DNA of 64,000 bases from positions 70,639,544 through 70,703,543 of the forward strand of contig NC_071354.1 of the NCBI RefSeq assembly GCF_943734655.1, written 5' to 3'. Below are positions 10,430 to 19,838 of the stretch, piece after piece. The stretch's first letter is position 1, and each line of letters opens with the position of its first letter. This DNA comes from Sabethes cyaneus (Eukaryota; Arthropoda; Insecta; Diptera; Culicidae). The position numbers and the translations under genes were made by a program. The notes beneath the pieces are model-generated. The model made no database searches, was not told where the DNA came from, and saw nothing but the letters and a program-made list of their open reading frames with translations.

Positions 10430-12530
10430 TTCAAGACTCAAAAATCTCCTACATGCTAAATTTGGTTCCATTTGCTTGATTAGTACTCAAATTATAAGGA
10501 AATTTGTATTTCATTTGTATGGGAGCCCACCCTCTTAAAAGGGAAAGGGGTCGTAATACATCACAGAAAAAAAATTCTGCCATCTAAAACTCTCACATGC
10601 CAAATTTGGTTCCATTTGCTTGATTAGTTCTAAAGTTATGAGCAAATTTGTATTTCGTTTGAATGGGAGCCCCCCCCCCTCTCCTAAAAAGGTAAGAAGT
10701 CCTAATTCATCATGGGAAAAATGGTTGCCTCCAAAAACACCTACATGCCAAATATGGTTCCATTTGCTTGATTAGTTCTCGAATTATGAGGAAATTTGTA
10801 TTTCATTTGTGTAGAAGCCCCCCCTCTTGAAGTGTGGAAGGATCCTAATTCACCGTAGAAAATAGTTTTGCCTCCAAAAACCTCCACATGCCGAATTTGG
10901 TTCTATTTGCTTGATTAGTTCTCGAGTTATGGGGAAATTTGTATTTCATTTGTATTGGAGCCCCCCTCCTAATGTGGGAAGAGGTCCTAATTCATCACAG
11001 AAAAAATTCTTGCCTCCAAAAACACCTACACGCCAAATTTGGTTCCATTTGCTGGATTAGTTCTCGAGTTATGAGGAAATTTGTATTTCGTTTGTATAGG
11101 ACCCCTCCTCCTAAAGTGGGGAGGGGTCCCAATTCATCATTGAAAAAAAAATTGTCTCCAAAAACACACACATGCCAAATTTGGTTCAATTCGCTTGATT
11201 AGTTCTCGAGTTATGAGGAAATTTGTATTTCATTTGTACAGGAGCCCCTCCTCTTAAAGTGGGGAGGGGTCCTAATTCACCATAGAAAATTTTCTTGCTC
11301 TCGAAAACCTTCACATGCCAAATTTGGTTGCATTTGCTTGATTAGTTCTCGAGTTATGAGGAAATTTGTATGGAAGTCCCCCCTCTTAAAGGGGAGAGGA
11401 GTTATAATTCCTCTTATAAAGAGGGGAGGGGTCTCAATTCACCATAGAATAAATTCTTGTCACCAAAAAAAACACCCACATGCCAAATGTTGTTCTATTT
11501 GCTTGATTAGCTCTCGAGTTAGGAGGAAATTTGTATTTCATTTGTACAGGAGCCCCCCCTCTTAGAGTGGGGAGGGGTCCTAATTCACCGTAGAAAATTT
11601 TCGTGCCCTCGAAAACCTTCACATGCCAAAGTTGGTTCCATTTGCTTGATTAGTTCTCGAGTTATGAGGAAATTTGTATGGAAGCCCCCCCTCTTAAAGG
11701 GGAGAGGAGTTACAATTCCCTTTATAAAGAGGGAGGGGTCTCAATTTACCATAGAATAAATTCTTGTCACCGAAAACACCCACATGCCAAATTTGGTTCT
11801 ATTTGCTTGATTAGTTCTCGAGTTATGAGGAAATTTGTATTTCATTTGTATAGGAGCCCCCCCTCCTAAAGTGGGGAGAGGTTCTTTTTCATCATAGAAA
11901 ACATTCTTGCCTCCAAAAACACCTACATGCCAAATTTGGTTCCATTTGCTGGATTAGCTCTCGAGTTATAAGGAAATTTGAATTTCGTTTGTATAGGAGC
12001 CCCCCCCCCCACTCTTAAAGTGGGGAGGGGTCCCAATTCATCATGGAAAAAAATTTTGTCTTCAAAAACACACACATGCCAAATTTGGTTCCATTTGCTT
12101 GATTAGTTCTCGAGTTATGAGGAAATTGGTATTTCATTTGTACAGGAGCCCCCCCTCTTAAAGTGAGGAGGGGTCCTAATTCAACATAGAAAATTTTCTT
12201 GCCCTCGAAAACCTTCACATGCCAAATTTGGTTCCATTTGCTTGATTAGTTCTCGAGTTATGAGGAAATTTGTATGGAAACCCCCCCTCTTAAAGGGGAG
12301 AGGAGTTATAATTCCCCTTATAAAGAGGGGAGGGGTCTCAAATTACCCTAGAATAAATTCTTGTCACCGAAAACACCCACATGCCAAATTTGGTTCTATT
12401 TGCTTGATTAGTTCTCGAGTTATGCAGAAATTTGTGTTTCATTTGTATGGGAGCCCCCCCTCTTAGTGGGGGGAGGGGTCTCTAACCATCACTAAAACCT
12501 TTCCTGGCCCCAAAAACCTCTACATGCAAA
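10430..12530 (+). repeat. Minisatellite of about 14 units inside the Helentron-like element
   Basis: The core TGCCAAATTTGGTTCCATTT recurs about 14 times, starting near 10455, 10595, 10747, 10889, 11032, 11174, 11316, 11480, 11623, 11785, 11927, 12076, 12219 and 12382. Spacing is about 139-164 bp. Each unit also has ATTAGTTCTCGAGTTATGAG and a purine/pyrimidine block CCCCTCTTAAAGTGGGGAGG. Some units carry an extra AAAGGGGAGAGGAGTTATAA insert (about 11390, 11697, 12292), giving a two-unit higher-order repeat of about 305 bp. Frames within the array are not genes. Confidence 0.9.
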
Positions 12531-12574
12531 TTTTCACGCCGATTGGTTCAGTAGTTTTTGATTCTATAAGGAAC

Positions 12575-12578
12575 ACAG

Positions 12579-12620
<42 letters not shown>
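12575..12620 (+). repeat. ACAG tetranucleotide microsatellite
   Basis: About eleven consecutive ACAG copies at the 3' part of the Helentron-like element. Its reverse-strand counterpart (GTCT)n is at 30733-30750 in the second element. Confidence 0.95.
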
Positions 12621-12643
12621 AATCCTTCTTTATAGGTATAGAT

Positions 12644-13584
12644 ATGAGGATAATATCGATTACAAACGATTTTTGTAAGTTGTGCTTTTGTCATTGCATT
12701 TAACTTGTAAAAAGAAACCTAAATAACAATTCAGTTTTACAATAAAATTTTTGCGTACTGCTGTTACTTGAAATATTGCGGTTATTTACATAAATTTTCA
12801 TCCTGTTGCGGCGGTAACCCGCATCGTCAATCACCGCAAAGAGAACAAGGAAAGGTGGCCAAATATTTTTTGGTTTATATGTGCAATTGTTACTGATGCT
12901 TTAGCAACTAAAAATACATAATAAAACGTCTTTTAACCTTTTACATTCAAAAATATGTATTATATAAATCCATTGAATATCATAAGTATAAAAATATGTG
13001 TAAATAGTAACACAATTTAAGAAGTACGGAAAGGGGTTGCAAATATCTAAACAATAGAAATTAATCTATTTGTATGGCAGCTCTGGACAAAAGCACATCC
13101 TTCAATATTTGACGAGGTCAGCATTGGGCGATAATGTATCGATATAACTGGTATCGATATTCGTGGACGAAATCTCGATATAGTTTTTTTTCGAAATAGT
13201 TAATTTCGGCATGCATATAACAGCTTTGTAAATGTTAAAACGTTATACGGAGTGTTAAAAATAAATGTAAAATGCAGATCGTCACATGATGCGAGCAATT
13301 TTGCTGATTATGCTTTCAGCTGAGTATACGTATCGATATGTGAAAAATATCGATATTCAATTAACGAAAATTCGTCAGCTTCGCTCAATACAGAATTATT
13401 TTGACAGCTTGCTATGAACTTTCCGAGAATGAAAAGATTTCTTGCAATGCACAATATAACGTTTGTCGAGAAATAGAGGTTTTCCGTCAGATCATCTCGA
13501 AAGTACTCCCAATACGAGTGGCAATGGTGCAAAAATATATTTTTCGTTGACTCTAGAATTTATCTAGAATTTTCACTCATCACA
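12644..13584. other. No gene seen; hAT-like terminus near 13124
   Basis: AT-rich sequence without coding potential. At 13124-13215 the wording GCATTGGGCGATAATGTATC followed by GATATAACTGGTATCGATAT resembles the GATAC-rich termini of Ac-type hAT elements, comparable with 61348-61480. A second cluster of the same words lies at 13330-13360. Boundaries cannot be fixed. Confidence 0.4.
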
Positions 13585-13915
13585 AAACACAAATGTCGTG
13601 TACGAAATCAGTTACGGTCAATGTCAAAAGTCATACATAGGAGAAACTAGGCAATTTTTGCACAAACGAATTGATCAGCATAAATAAACGATAAAATCTA
13701 ATACAGTTGGCGGTACAGGTTTAACGTAATACTTTTACGAAACAGGACATAAATTTAAATATGACGACGCTAAAATAGTAGAAAAGATTTCCAAACATAA
13801 CACCAGGCTGATTGCTGAAACCTTTTATATTAAGATTAGAGGTGTGGATAACATCGTAAACAAAAAAATTGACTGTGTAACTTTCAAAACCGCCTACAAT
13901 CCTTGGGAGAGGGGA
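13585..13915 (+). pseudogene. Penelope-like element GIY-YIG endonuclease fragment
   Basis: The plus-strand frame reads NTNVVYEISYGQCQKSYIGE, then TRQFLHKRIDQHK, a stop, and further on ETGHKFKYDDAKIVEKI and RLIAETFYIKIRG. The VVY...YIGETR...R...H...E arrangement is that of the GIY-YIG nuclease at the C-terminus of Penelope-like retroelements: the two tyrosines, the arginine and the glutamate expected at the active site are visible. Two in-frame stops (after DQHK and after GLT) make it a relic. No reverse transcriptase was recognised immediately upstream, so only the endonuclease portion remains. Confidence 0.8.
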
Positions 13916-14033
13916 CGGGGATTCATAAGTACAACGCCTGCAATCTTTGAGACATAGAAATTTCTTTTAAAAATCACTTGTGTTCATCATTAAGGTTGAA
14001 ATAGTAATATAGGAATAGTAATAGGAAGATAAT

Positions 14034-14480
14034 TTCCTACCACAGGGGTAAGGGGTCTCAAAGCATCATAAAATAAATAAATTCAAAATAAATTCATGCC
14101 TTCAAAAAACCCCACACGCCAAATTTGCTGCCATTTGCTTGATTAGTTTTCGAGTTATGAAGAAATCTGTATTTCATTTGTATGGGATCTCCCCTTCTTA
14201 AAGAAAGCAAAGGTTCTAATCCACCATAGAATCCCCCCTCCTGTTACAAGACGGATGGGTCTCATTATACCATAGAAAGAATTCTTGCCTTCTAAAACCA
14301 CTACATGCCAAGTTTGGTTTCATTTACTTGATTAGTTCTAGAGTTGAGGAAATTTGTATTTCATGTGTATGGGGTCTCAGTACACCATAGAAAAACATCT
14401 TACCTCCAAAAACCCCCACAAGCCAATTTTGGTTCCTTTTGCTCGTATAGCTCTCGAGTTATGAGTAAATTTGAATATTA
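14034..14480 (+). repeat. Fragment of the Helentron-like minisatellite
   Basis: It begins TCCTACCACAGGGGTAAGGG, matching about 10387 of the full copy, and continues with about three diverged units carrying the TGCCAAATTTGG / GCTTGATTAGTT / CGAGTTATGA words. It stops where the repeat block at 14489 begins. Confidence 0.8.
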
Positions 14481-14488
14481 TTTGAAAG

Positions 14489-15441
14489 CATACAGAGTCG
14501 TATTATAACCGAACACTACAGCCATAGACAAACAGACATAACACTCGTTTTTCATTCCTCGTACCGATTAAACCGTCATTTCAAATTTGGGCTTAGTTGG
14601 GAATATCTCCGTTTTGGTCAAAGTGGCGCTTCTTGATGAGAGAAAAGGAATTCCCCATAAAAAATACTTGCTTCTTCGAAGGATACCCATGTTGCTATTT
14701 GATATTTGGGAATGTCGATCATAGATGGTGCTAGTGTTCAGGCTAAATGTGAGGTACGATAATTTTTGTTGATTTTTCTTCCAAGAGTTATGTCTGTTTG
14801 TCTGTGCTACAGCTGCAGCAAATTTTTCCAACACAGATATCAAATTCGCCGAGATTTAATAGTCTCGCAGTAAAGAATTTGCGATCTGTTGGGACAACGA
14901 ACTTGTGTCATTTTTTCTGGTACACTTTCCTAACACAGACATCAAATTGGACTAAGTTTAATCGCGTTCGTGAAAAATCTGTTAGCACGAGGAGGCTTTG
15001 TCACTCTTTCAGGCGTACTCCCCAAGCAAGGACATCAAAATGGTCTAGGTTTAACCGTGGTGTTAAGAAATTTTGTTGAAATGAGGAAACTTTGTCACTT
15101 GTTTTGGCTTACTTCCGAAGCACAGATATCAAATTGGTATAGGTTTAAATCATCGTAAAGAATCTTCCAACCAATCACGAAGCGAGAATTCTGATAAAAC
15201 ATAGGTTCATTATTTCCAATTTTTCAATAGTTCAACATCAAGAATCCATACTCTTCTTCATTTGGGTCAATTCTTAGAAGATTTTCCGATCGATTGGTGT
15301 AAGAATATTGAAAATCGATCGGAAAACCGCTGAGCTATTAGCGCTCAAAACCTTTCATTTTTCGTGACGCTCGCATTTTTCGATTTTTTGGAATGACACC
15401 CTATCTCAAAACTTGCCGTAAGACGTAGTCCTACGTCAAAA
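14489..15441. repeat. Repeat block, copy 2, interrupted by a MITE
   Basis: Near-identical to 1776-2440 except for a 291 bp insertion (MITE plus duplicated target) at 14523-14813. It has the same four internal units, the same run through AGCGAGAATTCTG and CGATCGATTGGTG, and the same ending with the ACGTAGTCCTACGT palindrome. The high identity means the two blocks are recent copies of one element or a recent duplication. Confidence 0.8.
14523..14806. mobile_element. CACAGA-type MITE, copy A, 284 bp
   Basis: The termini are inverted: the right end is the complement of CACAGACAAACAGACATAAC, and the left end has one change (CATAGAC). Both sides carry CTACAGC (14516-14522 and 14807-14813), a 7 bp target duplication. 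The paralogous block at 1776-2440 has the uninterrupted site (1805-1811). No coding capacity. Copies B (16065-16348, reversed) and C (49323-49612) are full-length relatives and 46637-46664 is a fragment. Confidence 0.93.
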
Positions 15442-15464
15442 CACTCACAAATAGTCTGTTACCG

Positions 15465-15685
15465 AGGCGTGTAATTTACAGCATTCTACTCGTCGCACTT
15501 GAATGCAATAAACCCGATCTTTCTCTTATTGGCGGACCATTCACCCCGCGCGTAACTTTCTTTGACTTTACTGGTATTTCATGCCGAAAGTAACTTCTAA
15601 GCGTAGAATCAGCTTTCGAGTCAGTTACTAATCCTTGTTTTGAATAACCCGTTGAGACGGTACGGTGTTCCACGTACGAATAAGT
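15465..15685. repeat. Segment shared, inverted, with the fz leader
   Basis: This 221 bp segment is the reverse complement of 19308-19532 at about 95 percent, with one 4 bp gap. Here its plus strand appears to be the upstream part of the hAT transposase relic: a shifted frame reads NNPLRRYGVPRTNK just before the transposase body. The direction of transfer is therefore probably from a hAT element to the fz locus. Confidence 0.85.
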
Positions 15686-16064
15686 AAAAAGTGCAAAAGC
15701 TCCGGCAGTTTGTATTACTACTTACTTGTGATGATTGGACTAGCATCAATAATACAAGCTTTTACGCGTTGACTGCTCATTTTTTTGATACGAACACGAA
15801 GCTCAGATCTGTCCTTCTGGAGTGCTCGGAATTTTCCGACAGGTACACGGGGGAAAATATTTCTTCCTGGATCACAGCAATCTTGTCACGGTTTTCCATA
15901 AACATCACAGCTCTTATAACTGATAATGCGGCAAACATGAAATCAACAACCACACTTCATTGTTTTGCACATTCGGTCAGGTCAACTTAGTTGTTCAGAT
16001 AGCGATTTTCCTATCTATAAAAGAAGTTGTCGATAAAAGTAAGGCAATTGTGCAATACTTTAAG

Positions 16065-16348
16065 CACAGACAAACAGACATAACTCTTGGAAGAAAAATC
16101 AACCAAAACTATCGTACCTCATATTTAGCCTGAACACTAGCACCATCTATGATCGACATTCCCAAATATTAAATAGCAACAGGAGTATCCCTCAAAGTAG
16201 CAAGTATTTTTTATGGGGAATTCCCCTTCTTTCGTCAAAAAGCGCCACTTTGACCAAAACGGAGACATTCCCAACTAAGCCCAAATTTGAAATGACGGTT
16301 TAATCGGTACGAAGAATGGAAAACGAGTGTTATGTCTGTTTGTCTGTG
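16065..16348. mobile_element. CACAGA-type MITE, copy B, 284 bp, reversed
   Basis: Termini CACAGACAAACAGACATAAC and its inverted complement, flanked by the perfect 7 bp repeat CTTTAAG (16058-16064 and 16349-16355). Same length as copy A and inverted relative to it. It interrupts the hAT transposase relic within the codons for QYFKH; removing the insertion rejoins the frame. Confidence 0.95.
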
Positions 16349-16560
16349 CTTTAAGCATAGTAGTCATGCTCTAAGTTAGCTCAATGAAAAGCAGCTAAAG
16401 TTGAGCATGCTCAAATTGAAGTTGAACAAAACGTTCCAACACGTTGGAATGCCACTTACGACGTATTAGTCCTTGGACTCTCAGAGGGAGCTCGAAAACA
16501 CGACCGTATTGACTGATATCGACTGTAGACCTATATGATGTCCTGAAAGTAAAACGTCTT

Positions 16561-16895
16561 AAAAAACGCACGATCATTACTCCACATCCACAACAAGAAA
16601 CCAAGAAGAGTAGGTAATTTGGTTTAGTCAATCAAGTGACAAAAGACACACAAAACTATTTTGTTCGGAAATTCTGGTTAGCAATATTGTGCTTTGCAGC
16701 TGTACCTGGATTAATCCAGATTATTTTCTCTAATGCCAATGTATATGACAAAAGAAAACAGCAACATTGCAGTTGTCACTCTTTCTCTTTCTCACTCACA
16801 GCATTCGCATTGTCGCACTTTTTGTGCCAGTCGCACTTTTAGACTACGGTGTCCAGTTAGGTGCAAAATGCGGGATAATTAAATCTAAATATGTG
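16561..16895. other. No gene seen
   Basis: Short AT-rich interval between the hAT relic and the next element. I recognise no protein or repeat in it. Confidence 0.4.
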
Positions 16896-16897
16896 TA

Positions 16898-18473
16898 CCG
16901 TGTACCATACTTGACGCGGGTCCAAAGTTGACGCACTTTTCAGAAATTTTCTATAATAACTTATCTTGACTATTAATATTTCGCAAAAGTGTACCTTTGA
17001 CACTTTGTTAACACTTATGAAACGCATTCATGCCATAAAAAGCTTTTGATTGGTCATTTATAATTGTAAATAAAAAATAAACAGAAAGGGTGTTTGTCAA
17101 ATGCGCCATTTTTTTCCTACCTTAGCACAAACGCTAAAGAAACACTCAACTATGTTTTATATTTTTTTACGCGTAAAAGTGCTTTTTTGTTCTAATATCT
17201 TCGAAAACTGTTAAAACTTAAGTATTATTAATATATTGTACACGTTATTCGAACTGTAAAAGCTTTTTAGCTTATTTCTGGACAAAAACGTTTTGCGTCA
17301 AATTAGGCTATTAGTGTTCCTTATTATTTACAGAGTAAGATATAAAAAGTATGTCATCTATTCCGACACTAAATATCTCGTAAGTCACCAAGAAAGATAT
17401 TGGTTCAACAGTTTACCGTCTCATTAGGTGTTACAGAGGCCACAGTTCGTCGGAAAAAGCTGCAGAAAACACTTTCCCAGGGCAAACATATGGTTTTAGC
17501 GTTGGAGAGGAGGTCCTATAAACTGTAAATGACTTGTTTTGCTTATGAGTAAAATCAAGTTCCCCAAACGGGTAGGGCAATCAAAAATATTGGTTTAGGT
17601 TAAATTAGGACACTTTTTTCGTTTGTCTGACCGATCCAATCCCGCAGTTACTGCAGTTTCCGGTAAGTGGCTAATTTAGTTTTTCCTGCGACACCCTGAA
17701 TCTTGATACTTTCCTAGCTGTCATTCAAAACAATGTACAACTGTTTTAGGAAAGTCATTTCCAGAATTTTCATTGTTAAACACAAATTATGTCAGATTTT
17801 TGAATAGCCTGGTTGTGTTTGCAATATAAACATATCGGCTGTGGGCTGTCCCAATTCTACCAACGTTTTCGCAAAAACTGGGGTGAAATATATCCGCACA
17901 AATAACGAAAACCTTGTGTAACTATTTAAAATAATGCGCAGTTATCTAAAATACAAAATACATCGTCGTTTTTGTTAAATTATTGTTGTTGCAGTTGAAA
18001 ACCGTAATAACCGACTCGCGACATTCGGTTTTATTCTTGTTCTGTGTGTCGCATCTACGTCGCACGTGGTGCGCTGTATAGCGCATCAATGTGTGAACAC
18101 AGCGCACCACGTGCGACGTAGTTGCGACACACAGAACAAGAATAAAACCGAATGTCGCACGTCGATTATTACGGTTTTCAACTGCAACAACAATATACTA
18201 ATTTTTCAAGTGCGTCAAATAAGGAACATTTCGCGTCAAATAAGGCACGTTGCAAAATTCATGCGTCAATTTAGGAACCCCGAGCGTCTCACAAAAACTT
18301 GACAAAATATAAAGAATTCAATGCATATTTACTGTTTGTTTATTTTTTACATATTCTTTGCTAGTCTAACTATTACTGTGCAAAACCTTGACTTTATTGG
18401 CCAAACCGTCATTTTGTAATTAATGTTTAAAATTGAAAATTTCTTAACCGCGTCAAATTTGGTGCTTCCACGG
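16898..18473. mobile_element. TA-flanked DNA element with GCGTCAAAT words, 1576 bp
   Basis: The left end reads CCGTGTACCATACTTGACGC and the right end, inverted, CCGTGGAAGCACCAAATTTG followed by ACGCGG; both are bordered by TA. The word GCGTCAAAT(T/A)AGG, present in the termini as TTGACGC, recurs at about 17295, 18212, 18233, 18263 and 18450. A TA duplication suggests the Tc1/mariner (IS630) superfamily, by inference. No transposase is recognisable; a short frame near 17385-17520 gives VSLGVTEATVRRKKLQK, possibly a remnant of a DNA-binding helix-turn-helix, but this is weak. It contains the hairpin at 17981-18196. Confidence 0.7.
17981..18196. repeat. Near-perfect hairpin, arms about 97 bp, loop 21 bp
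   Basis: The left arm 17981-18077 and right arm 18099-18196 are reverse complements with only about five mismatches, running from TATTGTTGTTGCAGTTGAAA to the inner CGCACGTGGTGCGCTGT. The loop is 18078-18098. A transcript through it would form a long, almost continuous duplex. The frames crossing it are not genes. Confidence 0.92.
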
Positions 18474-18487
18474 TATAATCTGTAATA

Positions 18488-18725
18488 GCGAATTCATAAA
18501 TTAACCTGCCTCAGGTTGATTGGCACTCAGTTTTAATCGAAGTGCTGTCAAAGCGTTCATAAATTAACCGAGATTGCATTTCGGTTAAACTGACAGCATT
18601 CAGTTTGAAGCGCAGGTTTAAACTGTCTAGCATTACGGTTTACGGGTCGGTCTGTCAAACTGCCCGTATCGTTCATAAATTTCGAGTTCGAGTTAGCACG
18701 AACCCAGGTTAATTTATGAATTCGC
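18488..18725. mobile_element. 238 bp MITE with TA or TAA target duplication
   Basis: The inverted termini are GCGAATTCATAAATTAACCT (perfect, about 21-23 bp), bordered by TA on both sides, or by TAA if the element is taken to start at TAGCG. The interior repeats GTTCATAAATT twice more. TAA would suggest PIF/Harbinger and TA Tc1/mariner; the sequence does not decide. It lies 13 bp from the end of the preceding element and about 1.1 kb upstream of the fz start codon. Confidence 0.85.
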
Positions 18726-19838
18726 TATAAGTTTATCGGCTGAACATGTTCATCGCATTGCTGATCGAATTATTGTCACACTACTTTCGGTTGGGTTTTG
18801 AAACTGCTCTAGAGCAGCCTAGACTCAAACCACACTGAAGTAATGTGACGTTTCAATCGTATGCTGCCGGGAGGAGAACTGCCACCCTCGTTTCCTCCCA
18901 GTTTCCACCCAACACGTTGTTGGTGTTGATGCGCATTTCTCCACTATGCTGACTGGCTGGTTGTTTACATCGTCAGCCGATACTAACACTTGCGTAAACG
19001 GGAGGGAAATTACCGTTTGCTTCGAACAGCGCGATGATTCGACAGACAGCACAGCCAAAACATTCGGCCAGCAGCAGCGAAGTGCAGACAAACACATGTG
19101 TAAATGCCGTCTGCCGCTGCTGTCAGACAGTCGTGTGTTGGCTCGCTGTTTGCCTGCCACTTGTCTTTAGTTGTATTTCGGACGCTTCCGCCGTCGGTGT
19201 GATTCCTGTATTTCCGTTTCGTTTGCGGACGAAGTCTTATAGGATTATTCTAGTGAGATAGCATCGTTTAGGTGTAAATTTAGAGTATTTCCAGTGTTTG
19301 GTCCGTTACTTATTCGTACGTGGAACACCGTACCGTCTCAACGGGTTACTCAAAACAAGGACTAGTAACTGACTCGAAGGCTGATTCTACGCTTAGAAGT
19401 TACTTTCGGCATGAAACACCAGTAAAGTCAAAGAAAGTTACGCGCGGGGTGAATGGTCCGGCAATAAGAGAAAGATCGGGTTTATTGCATTCAAGTGCGA
19501 CCGAGGAGTAGAATGCTGTAAATTACGCGCCTTACGGTGGTGTGAGTGAACGGGTGCGTCTAAAAATATACGCAAGGTGCAGGAAGTATCAATAGCATCA
19601 TCATCAGCGGCTGCCAAAGAAGCTCCTTCGCCTTCGCACGCAAGAGTGGCAGCAGTAATTGTGTTTGTGTTGAGAATTATCGTAAAGTTTCCATGTGTTG
19701 TGTATTGCATTGAAGTAAACGACCGATGCCGATGGTGTGTGTGGTAAATCAACACAAAAGTGTGTGAAGTGTAATAAAGTTAAGAGCCATTCAGTGGAGT
19801 GTATAAAGCAGAGGCTTTAGGAAATTCGTTTATGCAAA
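18726..19838 (+). promoter_or_regulatory. Presumed fz upstream region and 5' leader
   Basis: This is the 1.1 kb before the fz start codon. From about 19030 it becomes rich in CAG/GCAGC words and then in GTG/TGTG words (19540-19830), as insect 5' leaders often are, and no splice acceptor is needed to reach the ATG. Initiator-like TCAG motifs occur at about 19121 and 19790, but I cannot place the transcription start. It includes the 225 bp hAT-related segment 19308-19532. The short frames here start at non-ATG codons or lack resemblance to proteins. Confidence 0.4.
19308..19532. repeat. hAT-related segment in the fz leader
   Basis: An inverted copy, at about 95 percent, of 15465-15685. It lies 307 bp before the fz ATG. 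The minus strand corresponds to the transposase-relic orientation. If the fz transcript starts upstream of 19308, this mobile-element piece is part of the 5' UTR; otherwise it is promoter-proximal DNA. Confidence 0.8.

Larger units (their letters stand above)
10087..12643 (+). mobile_element. Helentron/mini-me-like non-autonomous element
   Basis: The left terminus reads TAGCTGACCCGACAAACTTC followed by GTATTGCC. The body is a minisatellite array. The right part has ATTTTCACGCCGATTGGTTC, a run of ACAG repeats and the ending TTATAGGTATAGA. This combination (terminal CCCGACAAACTTCGTATTG, a GACA/GTCT microsatellite and CTATACCTATA) is what I know from mini-me/Lep1/DINE-type Helitron-like elements; the assignment is from memory of the wording. 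No Rep-helicase is encoded. Related copies are at 14034-14480 and, reversed, at 30170-31998. Confidence 0.65.
15465..16560 (+). pseudogene. hAT-family transposase relic (ZBED-like)
   Basis: Readable pieces, in order, are NNPLRRYGVPRTNK (about 15640-15683), KLRQFVLLLTCDDWTSINNT and SFYALTAHFF (15695-15790), LRSVLLECSEFSDRYTGENI (about 15800-15860), ALITDNAANMKSTT (about 15915-15955), LHCFAHSV (about 15956-15980), VDKSKAIVQYFKH up to the MITE at 16058, and after it VEQNVPTRWNATYDVLVLGL (about 16420-16480). The order C-DDWTS / DNAAN / CFAH / VPTRWN is that of hAT transposases of the BED-zinc-finger group. At least two frame changes, a stop and the MITE at 16065-16348 inactivate it. The C-terminal dimerisation domain and the element's termini were not found. 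Confidence 0.82.

Noticed and set aside
10939..12466. Several 60-87 codon frames on both strands
   Set aside because: They are translations of the minisatellite units and repeat with them.
18825..19160. A 111-codon minus-strand frame upstream of fz, and overlapping plus-strand frames
   Set aside because: No family resemblance; the frames overlap one another in a CAG-rich leader-like region, which commonly yields chance open frames.
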